Positions 43,090 to 51,966 of a stretch of 64,000 nt of DNA are shown piece by piece. The stretch comes from Pseudomonas gingeri (GTDB lineage Bacteria > Pseudomonadota > Gammaproteobacteria > Pseudomonadales > Pseudomonadaceae), in the NCBI RefSeq assembly GCF_013386165.1, contig NZ_JACAOS010000016.1, positions 372,001 to 436,000 of the forward strand. The letters run 5' to 3'. A program made the position numbers and the translations under genes. The notes below the pieces were generated by a model. It was not told the origin of the DNA and ran no database searches. It was given only the letters and a program-made list of their open reading frames with translations. The number at the start of each line of letters is the position of its first letter. The first letter of the stretch is position 1.

Positions 43090-43734
43090 ATGGAAGTCGC
43101 AAAACCCGCGCTGATTCGCGAAACTTTCCCCGTCGGCCCTTTGCAGTGCAACTGCACCCTGATCGGCGACCCGATCACGAAAAAGGCCATCGTTGTCGAT
43201 CCGGGTGGCAATCCGGAGTTGATCATCGCCCGGCTCGAAGCCCATGGGCTGAAATTGGTCAGCATCATCCACACCCATGCGCATCTGGATCATTTCCTGG
43301 CTTCCGGCCAACTCAAGGAGAAAACCGGCGCGACCTTGCACCTGCACAAGGAAGACCAGTTCCTCTGGGACAACCTGGAAATGCAATGCAACCTCTTCGG
43401 CGTGCCCTATGTGCCGGTGCCGTCGCCGGACCAATGGCTGGCCGACGATGAAGAACTGGCCTGCGGGTGTGGGCTGGCCCTGCACACGCCAGGACATACC
43501 CCGGGCTCCATGAGCTTCTGGTTTGCCGAAGCAAAACTGTTGATTGCCGGAGACACGCTGTTTCGTCGCGGGATTGGTCGCACCGATCTGTGGGGCGGTG
43601 ACCAGGCGACTATCGTGCGCTCGATCAAGCAGCGCCTGTACACCCTGGATGAAGAGGCGATTGTAGTCACCGGACATGGCCCTGACACCCGTCTGGGCGA
43701 GGAAATGCGCGAGAATCCTTTCGTTCGCGGCTGA
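43090..43734 (+). CDS. MBL-fold hydrolase, YcbL/GloC-type glyoxalase II-like
   Basis: A 214-residue metallo-beta-lactamase-fold protein. The zinc motif THAHLDH lies at about residues 57-63, with further ligands in HTPGHTPGS, the Asp in AGDTLF and the final His in VTGHGPDT. The length and layout match the YcbL type, which hydrolyses S-lactoylglutathione and related thioesters. The start ATG at 43090 has AAGGA upstream. It is separated from mesX by the AT-rich gap and belongs to the normal-GC background. The substrate is not fixed. Confidence 0.88.
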   Translation: MEVAKPALIRETFPVGPLQCNCTLIGDPITKKAIVVDPGGNPELIIARLEAHGLKLVSIIHTHAHLDHFLASGQLKEKTGATLHLHKEDQFLWDNLEMQCNLFGVPYVPVPSPDQWLADDEELACGCGLALHTPGHTPGSMSFWFAEAKLLIAGDTLFRRGIGRTDLWGGDQATIVRSIKQRLYTLDEEAIVVTGHGPDTRLGEEMRENPFVRG

Positions 43735-43830
43735 AAGATTTCATGGAATTTTCGCCATTCGTCATGTTCCAAGGTCCATGGAGGTCTATCTTCAACCTCG
43801 ATTGCACCAAAATCAGTAGGAGCTTGATTC

Positions 43831-44679
43831 ATGTTCACCTCGCGTCGCTTGATTATCCTTGCTACCGCCGTCGCCATCGTGTCCGGCTGTGCGTCGCAAA
43901 ACCCGTATGACAACCAGGGACAGGCACAGCAACCACCCAGCTCGGGGGGCGTGAGCAACACCGTCAAATACGGCGGTATGGGGGTGTTGGCCGGTGCCGC
44001 CGCCGGTGCGTTGATCAACCACAAAAACCATGGCCAAGGCGCGATGGTCGGTGGTGCCCTGGCCGGTCTGGCCGGTGCCGGTTACGGTTACTACGCCGAC
44101 CAGCAGGAAAAGAAACTGCGGGCGAGCATGGCCAATACCGGGGTCCAGGTGCAGCGCCAGGGTGATCAGATCAAGCTGATCATGCCGGGCAATATCACCT
44201 TCGCCACCGACTCGTCGGATATCTCCCCCAGCTTCTATCAGCCGCTGAACAACCTGGCCGGTTCGCTCCGTGAGTTCAGCCAGAACCAGATCGAGATCGT
44301 CGGCTACACCGACAGCACCGGCAGCCGCCAGCACAACATGGACCTGTCCCAGCGTCGGGCCCAGAGCGTGGCGAGCTACCTGACATCCCAGGGCGTGAGC
44401 GGGGCCAACCTCTCGGCGCGCGGTGCCGGCCCGGATAATCCGGTGGCCAGCAACGCAGATGTCAACGGTCGGGCGCAAAACCGTCGTGTCGAGGTCAACC
44501 TGAAGGCGATTCCCGGACAGCAATACGGCCAGCCACAGGGGCAACCGCAAGGTCAGCCGTACCCGCCACAAGGTCAGCCGCAGTATCAGCAGCAGGGCCA
44601 ACCTCAGTACCAACAGCAAGGTCAGCCGCAATACCAGCAGGGCCAGCCGTACGGTCAGCCGGTGCAGCAGTACCCTTGA
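43831..44679 (+). CDS. OmpA-family lipoprotein with glycine-zipper and C-terminal QGQP-rich tail
   Basis: A 282-residue predicted lipoprotein with lipobox VSGC at about residues 14-17 (Cys17). Residues ~45-90 are a glycine-zipper (GVLAGAAAGALI, GALAGLAGAGYGY). An OmpA-C peptidoglycan-binding domain follows at ~120-225 with DSSDISPSF, GYTDSTGSRQHNMDLSQRRA and NRRVEVNL. The last ~50 residues are a low-complexity tail of QGQPQYQQ-type repeats, unusual for the family. It probably links the outer membrane and peptidoglycan, in the YiaD group. A strong terminator follows. Its role in the cell is otherwise unknown. Confidence 0.88.
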   Translation: MFTSRRLIILATAVAIVSGCASQNPYDNQGQAQQPPSSGGVSNTVKYGGMGVLAGAAAGALINHKNHGQGAMVGGALAGLAGAGYGYYADQQEKKLRASMANTGVQVQRQGDQIKLIMPGNITFATDSSDISPSFYQPLNNLAGSLREFSQNQIEIVGYTDSTGSRQHNMDLSQRRAQSVASYLTSQGVSGANLSARGAGPDNPVASNADVNGRAQNRRVEVNLKAIPGQQYGQPQGQPQGQPYPPQGQPQYQQQGQPQYQQQGQPQYQQGQPYGQPVQQYP

Positions 44680-44703
44680 TTGCCTGACTGAACCCCAGGC
44701 GTA

Positions 44704-44740
44704 AAAAAGCCCGCCCGATCACTGATCGGGCGGGCTTTTT
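44704..44740. terminator. bidirectional intrinsic terminator
   Basis: A stem of at least 15 bp (AAAAAGCCCGCCCGATC with its inverse) has T-rich arms on both strands and serves the convergent OmpA-like and YhcB genes. Confidence 0.95.
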
Positions 44741-44759
44741 ATTGGCACGGGAAACCGGC

Positions 44760-45194
44760 TTATTTTTTCAGGCCGTAGTGCTCATCCAGCATGCCGGGCG
44801 CATTCGGCGCCTTGGGCGCGTAGTCACGCGGCGGCTCCTGGCTGCGCGGCGGCGTCAGGCGTTCCCGTGGGCTCTGTACCGCATCGGCGTGCAGGGCGGC
44901 GAGCAGGCGTTGGCGAGTCAGTTCGTCCAGGGCCAGACGATTGGCGCCCTCGGCGAGATGGTCCTGCACTTCCTGGTAGCTCTGGGTGAGCTTTTTCACC
45001 AGGTTCGCGGTGCTGTTGAAGTGGGTGACCACCTCGTTCTGATAACTGTCGAAACGTTCCTGGATATCGTCCAACTGGCGCTGCGTGCTGCTCGGAGCGG
45101 CACTCGGTACCAGGCGGGCGATCAGGAAACCAATGGCGACACCGGCAACCAGGGCAAGAGTCGGCAACAACCAAACTAAGAGCGAGTGTTCCAC
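44760..45194 (-). CDS. YhcB/DUF1043-family envelope protein
   Basis: A 144-residue protein starting with GTG at 45194 behind AGGAAGGA. It has one N-terminal transmembrane segment (LLPTLALVAGVAIGFLIARL), a long coiled-coil (RQLDDIQERFDSYQNEVVTH) and a Pro-rich end. YhcB (also called ZapG) is an inner-membrane protein linked to cell division and envelope growth. It is divergent from the alpha/beta hydrolase-trpS genes; the same neighbours are found near trpS in P. aeruginosa. Confidence 0.9.
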   Translation of the reverse strand: MEHSLLVWLLPTLALVAGVAIGFLIARLVPSAAPSSTQRQLDDIQERFDSYQNEVVTHFNSTANLVKKLTQSYQEVQDHLAEGANRLALDELTRQRLLAALHADAVQSPRERLTPPRSQEPPRDYAPKAPNAPGMLDEHYGLKK

Positions 45195-45343
45195 GAGTCC
45201 TTCCTCTATAAACGGCTTTGCTTTACGTTAACGGCTCGGACCTGCGCTGTATACCGCGATCTTAAGGTCGCAGTGATGTCAGGCACAGACTTTTAGCTAG
45301 ACGAGTCGACCCCTTGAGAGGTCACGGAGTTCCTTCCTTGCTG

Positions 45344-45973
45344 ATGCGTGAAACCCCTGTATTGATCGATGGCCCTGTCGGCCAATTGGAAGCCTTGTAC
45401 CTGGACGTGCCCGAACCACGGGGCCTGGCGCTGATCTGCCACCCCAATCCGGTGCAGGGCGGGACGATGCTCAACAAGGTCGTTTCGACCCTGCAACGCA
45501 CCGCCCGCGATGCCGGCCTGATCACCTTGCGCTTCAACTATCGCGGTGTCGGTGCCAGCGCCGGCAGCCACGACATGGGCCACGGCGAAGTCGATGACGC
45601 CCAGGCCGCCGCGCAATGGCTGCGCGAACAACACCCGGACCTGCCCCTGACCCTGTTCGGCTTTTCCTTTGGTGGTTTTGTCGCGGCGAGCCTCGGCGGT
45701 CGCCTGGAAGCCCAGGGCGAGACCTTGCAGCACCTGTTCCTGGTGGCGGCGGCGGTCATGCGTTTGCAGGCGGTCGATCGTCTGCCGGAAAACTGCCCGC
45801 TGACCCTGATCCAGCCGGAAACCGACGAAGTGATCGATCCGCAGCTTGTCTATGATTGGTCGGCCGCGCTGGAACGTCCCCATGAGCTGCTGAAAGTGGC
45901 AGAATGCGGACACTTTTTTCACGGCAAGCTGACTGATCTCAAGGATCTGATCCTGCCGCGCCTCTCGAATTGA
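45344..45973 (+). CDS. alpha/beta hydrolase
   Basis: A 209-residue hydrolase with the nucleophile elbow in FGFSFGGFVAASL (Ser at about residue 110), an N-terminal LICHPNPVQGGTMLNKVV and a late CGHFFHG that supplies the catalytic His. This fits the YdcP/CocE-like small hydrolases often annotated as alpha/beta superfamily. The start ATG at 45344 is chosen with GGAG ten bases upstream; an in-frame GTG at 45314 is less likely. It ends 14 bp before the trpS start and is probably co-transcribed with it. The substrate is unknown. Confidence 0.82.
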   Translation: MRETPVLIDGPVGQLEALYLDVPEPRGLALICHPNPVQGGTMLNKVVSTLQRTARDAGLITLRFNYRGVGASAGSHDMGHGEVDDAQAAAQWLREQHPDLPLTLFGFSFGGFVAASLGGRLEAQGETLQHLFLVAAAVMRLQAVDRLPENCPLTLIQPETDEVIDPQLVYDWSAALERPHELLKVAECGHFFHGKLTDLKDLILPRLSN

Positions 45974-45987
45974 ACAAGCGATCATCC

Positions 45988-47343
45988 ATGACCACACGTA
46001 CGCGCATCCTCACCGGCATCACCACCACGGGCACGCCGCACCTGGGTAACTACGCTGGCGCGATCCGCCCGGCGATCCTCGCCAGCCGTGACAGCAATGC
46101 CGATTCGTTCTACTTCCTGGCCGACTATCACGCCCTGATCAAGTGCGATGACCCGCTGCGCATCCAGCGCTCGCGTCTGGAAATCGCCGCGACCTGGCTG
46201 GCTGGTGGCCTGGACGTGGACCGCGTGACGTTCTATCGCCAGTCGGACATCCCGGAAATCCCCGAGCTGACCTGGCTGCTGACCTGCGTTGCGGCCAAGG
46301 GCCTGCTCAACCGCGCGCATGCCTACAAGGCCTCGGTGGACAAGAACGTCGAAGGTGGCGAAGACCCGGATGCCGGCATCACCATGGGCCTGTACAGCTA
46401 TCCGGTGCTGATGGCCGCGGACATCCTGATGTTCAACGCCCACCAGGTACCGGTCGGTCGCGATCAGATCCAGCACGTGGAAATGGCCCGCGACATCGGC
46501 CAGCGCTTCAACCACCTGTTCGGCCAGGGCAAGGAATTCTTCGTCATGCCCGAAGCGCTGATCGAGGAAAGCGTCGCCACGCTGCCGGGCCTCGATGGCC
46601 GGAAAATGTCCAAGAGCTACGACAACACCATCCCGTTGTTCAGCAGCGCCAAGGACATGAAGGACGCCATCTCGCGCATCGTCACCGATTCCCGCGCGCC
46701 GGGCGAAGCCAAGGATCCCGACAACTCGCACCTGTTCACCCTGTTCCAGGCGTTTTCCACCCAGGCGCAGGCCGATGAATTCCGTGGCGAGTTGCTGGCG
46801 GGCCTCGGTTGGGGCGAAGCCAAGAGCCGCTTGTTCACCCTGCTGGACAATGACCTGGGTGAGGCCCGTGAGCGTTATCACGAACTGATCACCCGTCCGG
46901 CAGATCTGGAAGACATCCTCCAGGCCGGGGCGAAGAAAGCCCGCAGTGTTGCCACTCCGTTCCTCGGCGAACTGCGCGAGGCGGTGGGCCTGCGCTCCTT
47001 CGTCAACCAGACCCAAGTGGCTGCGAGCGGCAAGAAGAAAGCCGCCAAGGCCGCGCGTTTTGTCAGCTTCCGCGAAGACGACGGCAGTTTCCGCTTCCGT
47101 CTGCTGGCCGCCGATGGCGAACAACTGCTGCTGTCGCGACACTTTGCCGATGGCAAGGCCGCTGGCGCGGTGACCAAGCAATTGCAGTCCGGCCAGGCCC
47201 TGGACATTCGCAGCGAGGCTGGGCGCTTCAGCGTCTGGCTGGAAGGCGAATGTGTTGCCGATAGCGCCGAGTTCGCCGACGAAGTGTCGCGTGACGCTGC
47301 CATCGAGGCGTTGCGGGTCGCGCTGACCCCCGCGCAGGATTGA
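45988..47343 (+). CDS. trpS: tryptophanyl-tRNA synthetase with C-terminal extension
   Basis: A 451-residue class I synthetase. The HIGH-like motif is TGTPHLGNY near residue 15, and KMSKS is at 206-210. The catalytic part ends by about residue 335, as in the usual ~335-residue TrpRS. Another ~100 residues follow: a Lys/Ala linker (GKKKAAKAARF) and a small domain (FRFRLLAADGEQLLLSRHF) that resembles a YegP/DUF1508 fold. An ATG at 45988 is used; the alpha/beta hydrolase gene ends just before it. The extension may help tRNA binding. It is followed by a terminator. Confidence 0.93.
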   Translation: MTTRTRILTGITTTGTPHLGNYAGAIRPAILASRDSNADSFYFLADYHALIKCDDPLRIQRSRLEIAATWLAGGLDVDRVTFYRQSDIPEIPELTWLLTCVAAKGLLNRAHAYKASVDKNVEGGEDPDAGITMGLYSYPVLMAADILMFNAHQVPVGRDQIQHVEMARDIGQRFNHLFGQGKEFFVMPEALIEESVATLPGLDGRKMSKSYDNTIPLFSSAKDMKDAISRIVTDSRAPGEAKDPDNSHLFTLFQAFSTQAQADEFRGELLAGLGWGEAKSRLFTLLDNDLGEARERYHELITRPADLEDILQAGAKKARSVATPFLGELREAVGLRSFVNQTQVAASGKKKAAKAARFVSFREDDGSFRFRLLAADGEQLLLSRHFADGKAAGAVTKQLQSGQALDIRSEAGRFSVWLEGECVADSAEFADEVSRDAAIEALRVALTPAQD

Positions 47344-47382
47344 TTCGAGGCCTTCCCCGACCAAGGGTTGATTGCCATTCCC

Positions 47383-47415
47383 ACGGGCCGTCGCTAAAGT
47401 GACGGCCCGTTTTTG
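47383..47415 (+). terminator. intrinsic terminator of trpS
   Basis: A 10-bp stem ACGGGCCGTC/GACGGCCCGT with an 8-base loop is followed by a short T-run. Confidence 0.85.
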
Positions 47416-47434
47416 TTACCTTGCTAACGAAATT

Positions 47435-48529
47435 ATGACGCCCCTAGAACGATATCAAGCTGATCTGAAACGCCCCGAGTTCTTTCACGACGCGGCCCAG
47501 GAAACGGCAGTGCGCCATTTGCAGCGCCTGTACGACGACCTGATCGCGGCCTCGCAGAACAAACCGGGCCTGCTCGGCAAACTGTTCGGCAAGAAAGACC
47601 ACGTGCCGGTCAAGGGCCTGTATTTCTGGGGCGGCGTCGGTCGCGGCAAGACCTACCTGGTGGACACCTTCTTCGAAGCGCTGCCGTTCAAGGAAAAGAC
47701 CCGCACGCACTTCCACCGCTTCATGAAGCGGGTGCACGAAGAAATGAAGACCCTGACCGGCGAGAAGAACCCGCTGACCCTCATCGCCAAGCGTTTTGCC
47801 GATGAGACCCGGGTGATCTGTTTCGACGAGTTCTTTGTTTCCGATATCACCGACGCGATGATTCTCGGCACCCTGATGGAAGAGCTGTTCAAGAACGGCG
47901 TGACCCTGGTGGCCACCTCGAACATCGTGCCGGACGGCCTGTACAAGGACGGCCTGCAACGTGCGCGCTTCCTGCCGGCGATTGCCCTGATCAAGCAGAA
48001 CACCGAGATCGTCAACGTCGACAGCGGCGTCGACTACCGCCTGCGTCACCTGGAACAGGCCGAACTGTTCCACTTCCCGCTGAACGAAGTGGCCGAGGAA
48101 AGCCTGCGCAAAAGCTTCCGTGCGCTGACGCCGGAATGCACCCAGGCCGTCGAGAACGATGTACTGATGATCGAGAATCGTGAGATTCGCGCGATCCGTA
48201 CCTGTGACGACGTCGCCTGGTTCGACTTCCGCGCGCTCTGCGATGGTCCACGCAGCCAGAACGACTACATCGAACTGGGCAAGATCTTCCATGCCGTGTT
48301 GCTCAGCGGTGTTGAGCAGATGAGCGTCACCACCGACGACATCGCCCGTCGATTCATCAACATGGTCGACGAATTCTATGACCGCAACGTCAAGCTGATC
48401 ATCTCGGCGGAAGTGGAACTCAAGGATCTCTACACCGGCGGTCGTTTGAACTTCGAGTTCCAGCGTACCTTGAGCCGATTGCTGGAAATGCAGTCCCACG
48501 AATTCCTCTCGCGGGCGCACAAGCCTTAA
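47435..48529 (+). CDS. zapE: cell division protein ZapE (AFG1-like ATPase)
   Basis: A 364-residue AFG1/LACE1-family ATPase. Walker A is WGGVGRGKTYLVD at about residue 68, Walker B is CFDEFFVSDI, and the R-finger/sensor region LVATSNIVPDGLYKDGLQRARF follows. ZapE is a Z-ring-associated ATPase that destabilises FtsZ polymers during constriction. The start ATG at 47435 follows the trpS terminator. It is convergent with the MBL gene, with a GC-rich hairpin (near 48539-48564) between the stops. Confidence 0.92.
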   Translation: MTPLERYQADLKRPEFFHDAAQETAVRHLQRLYDDLIAASQNKPGLLGKLFGKKDHVPVKGLYFWGGVGRGKTYLVDTFFEALPFKEKTRTHFHRFMKRVHEEMKTLTGEKNPLTLIAKRFADETRVICFDEFFVSDITDAMILGTLMEELFKNGVTLVATSNIVPDGLYKDGLQRARFLPAIALIKQNTEIVNVDSGVDYRLRHLEQAELFHFPLNEVAEESLRKSFRALTPECTQAVENDVLMIENREIRAIRTCDDVAWFDFRALCDGPRSQNDYIELGKIFHAVLLSGVEQMSVTTDDIARRFINMVDEFYDRNVKLIISAEVELKDLYTGGRLNFEFQRTLSRLLEMQSHEFLSRAHKP

Positions 48530-48566
48530 GCGTGATAACCGGCGCGGCCCTTGAGCTGCGCCGGGC

Positions 48567-49358
48567 TCAGGGCTGTTCCGGGGCGGGGAAGTGCAATATT
48601 TCTCCGTCCCTGGGGATCAGCAGGCGCGCTTCGACGCCGGCCAACTGCGCCGCGTCGGCCAATTCCCGGCGTGTTACCGGGCAGTGACTGAGGGCCTCCA
48701 GGTGATTGGCGATGACCAGGCCGTCTGACAGCCGGGTGAATTCGATCACTTCTTCTGCCCCCATGATGATGTCCCCACCCAGATCGAATCGCGCGCCACC
48801 CGCCGGTACAACAGACAACTGCGGCCGATGTTCGGCGACGAATGCTTTTACGGTCGGGGTAAGCAGGGTGTCGCCACTCAGGTAGAGGCTCGGTTCGCCC
48901 GGCATTTCAATCAGATAACCCACTCCATGCTCCATCAGCTTGCCCACCAGTCCGTGACCGTGGGTGCAGCGCACCGTGCGAATCTGACCGTCAAGGAAAG
49001 GGCTGGGGTGCTCGTGGTCGCTGGGCAGCGACTGCACGTTCAAGTCATGGGTGGCCAGGTAGGCTGCGTCGTGGGGCGTGCAGATCACCGGTGTGCCGGT
49101 GTCGCGCAGCCATTTTTTCGCCGCGCGATCCAGGTGGTCGAAGTGACCTTTCTGGCAATGGGTGATCAGGCAATGGGTCACCGATTCCAGCGCTGCGGTT
49201 GCCGAGGCCGGCAAATCGACCAGCGGATTGCGTTGCCTGGCGCTGAATACCCGCAAGGGCGGCAGCGAGAGTTTTCGCGCCAGCATCGGGTCGACCAAAA
49301 TACGCTGGCGGCCGAACTCCAGGATAATTGTCGCGTTGCGCAGTTGATGGATGTGCAT
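48567..49358 (-). CDS. MBL-fold hydrolase with atypical metal motif
   Basis: A 263-residue UlaG-like metallo-hydrolase, taking the ATG at 49358 with GAGGT seven bases upstream (an ATG at 49364 is too close to that site). The usual HxHxDH motif reads LITHCQKGHFDHLD: the His-x-Asp-His half is present, but the first His of the compact motif is replaced by Lys, with another His four residues earlier. Later residues (LYLSGDTLLTP, IANHLEALSHCP) supply the remaining metal ligands. This form may be a subfamily trait. It is divergent from the DJ-1/AraC regulator gene, which may control it. The substrate is unknown. Confidence 0.78.
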   Translation of the reverse strand: MHIHQLRNATIILEFGRQRILVDPMLARKLSLPPLRVFSARQRNPLVDLPASATAALESVTHCLITHCQKGHFDHLDRAAKKWLRDTGTPVICTPHDAAYLATHDLNVQSLPSDHEHPSPFLDGQIRTVRCTHGHGLVGKLMEHGVGYLIEMPGEPSLYLSGDTLLTPTVKAFVAEHRPQLSVVPAGGARFDLGGDIIMGAEEVIEFTRLSDGLVIANHLEALSHCPVTRRELADAAQLAGVEARLLIPRDGEILHFPAPEQP

Positions 49359-49429
49359 GCTCATACCTCGCAGATGAGGTGGCATTGTGTTTGACCGGAC
49401 GGCCACGCAGAATGGCAGGATTGGACATA

Positions 49430-50416
49430 ATGGATTCTGTTTCTGCCATGAGCCGCGCCCTTCGCATTGGTTTGCTGCTTTACCCGGGTTGCATACCGTC
49501 GGGGCTGCTGGCCTTTGCCGATCTGTTGTATGCCGCCAACCGTCGCGCTTCGCAGACGCTCTTCGAAACGCTGTTTGTCGCCTTGCAGGCGGGTCCGGTG
49601 GCATGTGCCGGTGGTGTGTCATTGCAGGTGTCCCAGGCCCTGTCGGAGGCGGATGTCGATGCGCTGCTGGTTGCCGGCTTCTGGGCTGAGTCTGCCCGGC
49701 AGGTCGAGAAGGTCGTGGGCGATAACCAGGCCTTGGTGTTGGCCTTGGCGGCTTGTCCGAAACGGCTGCAATTGTGGAGTTATTGCACGGGTGTCTGCCT
49801 GATCGCGGCGAGCGGGCGCCTGGATGCCGAGGCGGCGACGGTGACCTGGTGGTTGGCCGGTACCCTGGCCCGGCGTTACCCGAAAGTGAACTGGCAGAGC
49901 CAGCGCCAATGGGTGATCAACCCGTCGACCGCGACCGCGTCCGGGGTGAATGGTTATCTGCCGATTGCGCAGGTGTTGATCGAGCGGGCCGTGGGACAGG
50001 ATATGTTTCACGACCTGGCGAAGCTGATGGTGTTGGCGCGCCCGCTCCAGGCTCATCCGGCGTTTGCTGCCATGAGTTTGATCGAGCAGTCCAGTTCGTT
50101 GCTGCGTCAGTTGCACCGTTGTGTCGAGCAAGCGCCGGCGGAGCAGATCACCGTGCAGCGGCTGGCGGAGCAGCTGGGTCTATCGACACGTACCCTGGCG
50201 CGCCGGGTGAGTGCTGAAACGGGCATTGCCGTGGCGGCCTATGCCCGTTGCATCAAGCTTAATCAGGTCAGTGAGCGGTTGATGCTGACGTCTACGGCGG
50301 TCAATACCATCAGCGTTGACTTGGGTTTCAGCAGTGATTCGAATTTACGGCGGATGTTCAAGGAGTTGACCGATTTGACCCCGCTTGAATATCGGCAGCA
50401 GTTTGGGCGACGTTGA
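49430..50416 (+). CDS. GlxA-family regulator (DJ-1/PfpI domain plus AraC HTH)
   Basis: A 328-residue regulator from the ATG at 49430. Residues ~10-190 are DJ-1/PfpI-like (LRIGLLLYPGCIPSGLLAF, CTGVCLIAASGRLD with the nucleophile-elbow Cys) and ~225-325 hold two AraC helix-turn-helix motifs (VQRLAEQLGLSTRTLARRVS and TISVDLGFSSDSNLRRMF). Such proteins sense small metabolites, often amines or amino-acid derivatives. It is divergent from the MBL gene to its left and convergent with the asparaginase to its right. It is clearly a different gene from its paralogue at 56268. Confidence 0.87.
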   Translation: MDSVSAMSRALRIGLLLYPGCIPSGLLAFADLLYAANRRASQTLFETLFVALQAGPVACAGGVSLQVSQALSEADVDALLVAGFWAESARQVEKVVGDNQALVLALAACPKRLQLWSYCTGVCLIAASGRLDAEAATVTWWLAGTLARRYPKVNWQSQRQWVINPSTATASGVNGYLPIAQVLIERAVGQDMFHDLAKLMVLARPLQAHPAFAAMSLIEQSSSLLRQLHRCVEQAPAEQITVQRLAEQLGLSTRTLARRVSAETGIAVAAYARCIKLNQVSERLMLTSTAVNTISVDLGFSSDSNLRRMFKELTDLTPLEYRQQFGRR

Positions 50417-50438
50417 GTGGGAGCGCAGGAGCCTCTGC

Positions 50439-51425
50439 TTACTCACCAAGGTGCTGGAGATAGTCGGGCAACTCGGCACTGCGTCGGCAGCCGATCAGCA
50501 GCCACAACAGAATCCGTGCCTTGCGTGGGCACAGAAAACCGGCCATCTGCGCGCCGCGCTGGATCAGGTCGATCTCGCTGCCGATAAAGCCATAAGAGTG
50601 ACTCGCCGTTGAACCGGCCCCCGTGCGCGTACCGATCACCACCGGGATCTTCAACGCCAACGGGGTGATCGCCTCGGCCCATGCCTCGCTGACGTGACCC
50701 GCACCGAAACCGGCGATCACCAGGCCGTCGTAGCCCAACTCCAGCAGCTTCTCCAGCATCAAGGTATCGGCCGACAGCGAGGCCTCAAGTAGGGCGATCC
50801 GTTGCCCGGTCTGCACCGGCGACGGCAAGGTTTTTCTCGGGGACGGGGTGTGCAGATAGCGCACGGCATTTTCGATGATCAGCCCGTTGGGGCCGAACAC
50901 CGGCGAGCTGAAGGCCTCCAGTGCCAGGGCATCGCTCTTGCGGACCCGCCCCGCGCCATGGATCTGAGCATTGATCACCACTTGCACACCACGCCCGCGA
51001 CTGGCATTTGCCAGGGCGACCAATCCTGCGTGGAGCAGATTCGCCGGGCCGTCGGCACTGATTTCCTTGGCCGAGCGCATGGCGCCGGTCAGCACCAGTG
51101 GCTCATCGCGGTCCCAGAGTAGATCGAAAAAGAACGCGGACTCTTCCAGGGTGTCGGTGCCTTGGGTGATCACCACACCGCTGGCGCCTTGTTCGACTTG
51201 GCGTCTGGCCCAGTCCAGGACCCCGAGCAGAAAGTCGAAGTCCAGTGAAGCGCTGGGTTGCAGGCACAGGGTCTCGACGTGGATCCGGGCCAGAGTCGTC
51301 AGTAGCGGCACCTGCTCCAGAAGGGCCTGGCCATTGACGCTGGGCACGACACCCAGGCCAAGCTGGGTGGCTTGCATGCTGACAGTACCGCCCAGGGCAG
51401 CGATGGAAAGTTGAGGCAGGGACAT
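50439..51425 (-). CDS. asparaginase (glutaminase/asparaginase family, cytoplasmic form)
   Basis: A 328-residue protein with the two threonine motifs of the family: AALGGTVSM at the N-terminus and VITQGTDTLEES at about residue 90, followed by LTGAMR. It should hydrolyse L-asparagine and perhaps glutamine. No signal peptide is present, so it is probably cytoplasmic. I start at the ATG at 51425; the frame stays open for another 180 codons upstream only because it passes through the 126-bp tandem repeats. It is convergent with the GlxA-type regulator gene. Confidence 0.88.
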   Translation of the reverse strand: MSLPQLSIAALGGTVSMQATQLGLGVVPSVNGQALLEQVPLLTTLARIHVETLCLQPSASLDFDFLLGVLDWARRQVEQGASGVVITQGTDTLEESAFFFDLLWDRDEPLVLTGAMRSAKEISADGPANLLHAGLVALANASRGRGVQVVINAQIHGAGRVRKSDALALEAFSSPVFGPNGLIIENAVRYLHTPSPRKTLPSPVQTGQRIALLEASLSADTLMLEKLLELGYDGLVIAGFGAGHVSEAWAEAITPLALKIPVVIGTRTGAGSTASHSYGFIGSEIDLIQRGAQMAGFLCPRKARILLWLLIGCRRSAELPDYLQHLGE

Positions 51426-51518
51426 GCTGTGCTCTCTGACTAGGGGAAGGAAGCAGGCGATATTGGCGCCTGAGGGGTTGGCGTCGCGCCGCCAGCTGAT
51501 TGAATCTCGACTGCTCGC

Positions 51519-51960
51519 GATGACGCCCTTGAGCCTTGCGGCGTTCTTCCGGACGCCATCGCCAGCAAGCCGGCTCCTACAGGTCCGCGTCTCACCATAA
51601 AAGTATCGCGCTACCACGGACCTTGTAGGAGCTGGCTTGCCAGCGATGACGCCCTTGAGCCTTGCGGCGCTCTTCCGGACGCCATCGCCAGCAAGCCGGC
51701 TCCTACAGGTGAGCGTCTCACCACAAAAGTATCGCGTTACCACGGACCTTGTAGGAGCTGGCTTGCCAGCGATGGCGCCCTTGAGCCTTGCGGCGCTCTT
51801 CCGGACGCCATCACCAGCAAGCCGGCTCCTACAGGTGAGCGTCTCACCACAAAAGTATCGTGTTACCACGGACCTTGTAGGAGCTGGCTTGCCAGCGATG
51901 ACGCCCTTGAGCCTTGCAGCGCTTTTCCGGGCGCCATCGCCAGCAAGCCGGCCCACAAGG
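51519..51960. repeat. 126-bp tandem repeat array of REP doublets
   Basis: A unit of 126 bp begins at 51519, 51645, 51771 and 51897, the last one shortened to ~60 bp. Copies differ at only a few positions each. Every unit holds an inverted REP pair: GCCAGCAAGCCGGCTCCTAC and GTAGGAGCTGGCTTGCCAGC. The unit length is a multiple of three, so long spurious frames run through on both strands. The array lies between the asparaginase and the membrane protein gene. It is not a CRISPR array: units are too long and directly adjacent. Confidence 0.93.
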
Positions 51961-51966
51961 ACCATG

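Noticed and set aside
51519..51960. CRISPR-like appearance of the repeat array
   Set aside because: Units are 126 bp, directly adjacent with no unique spacers, and are made of REP elements; no cas gene is nearby.
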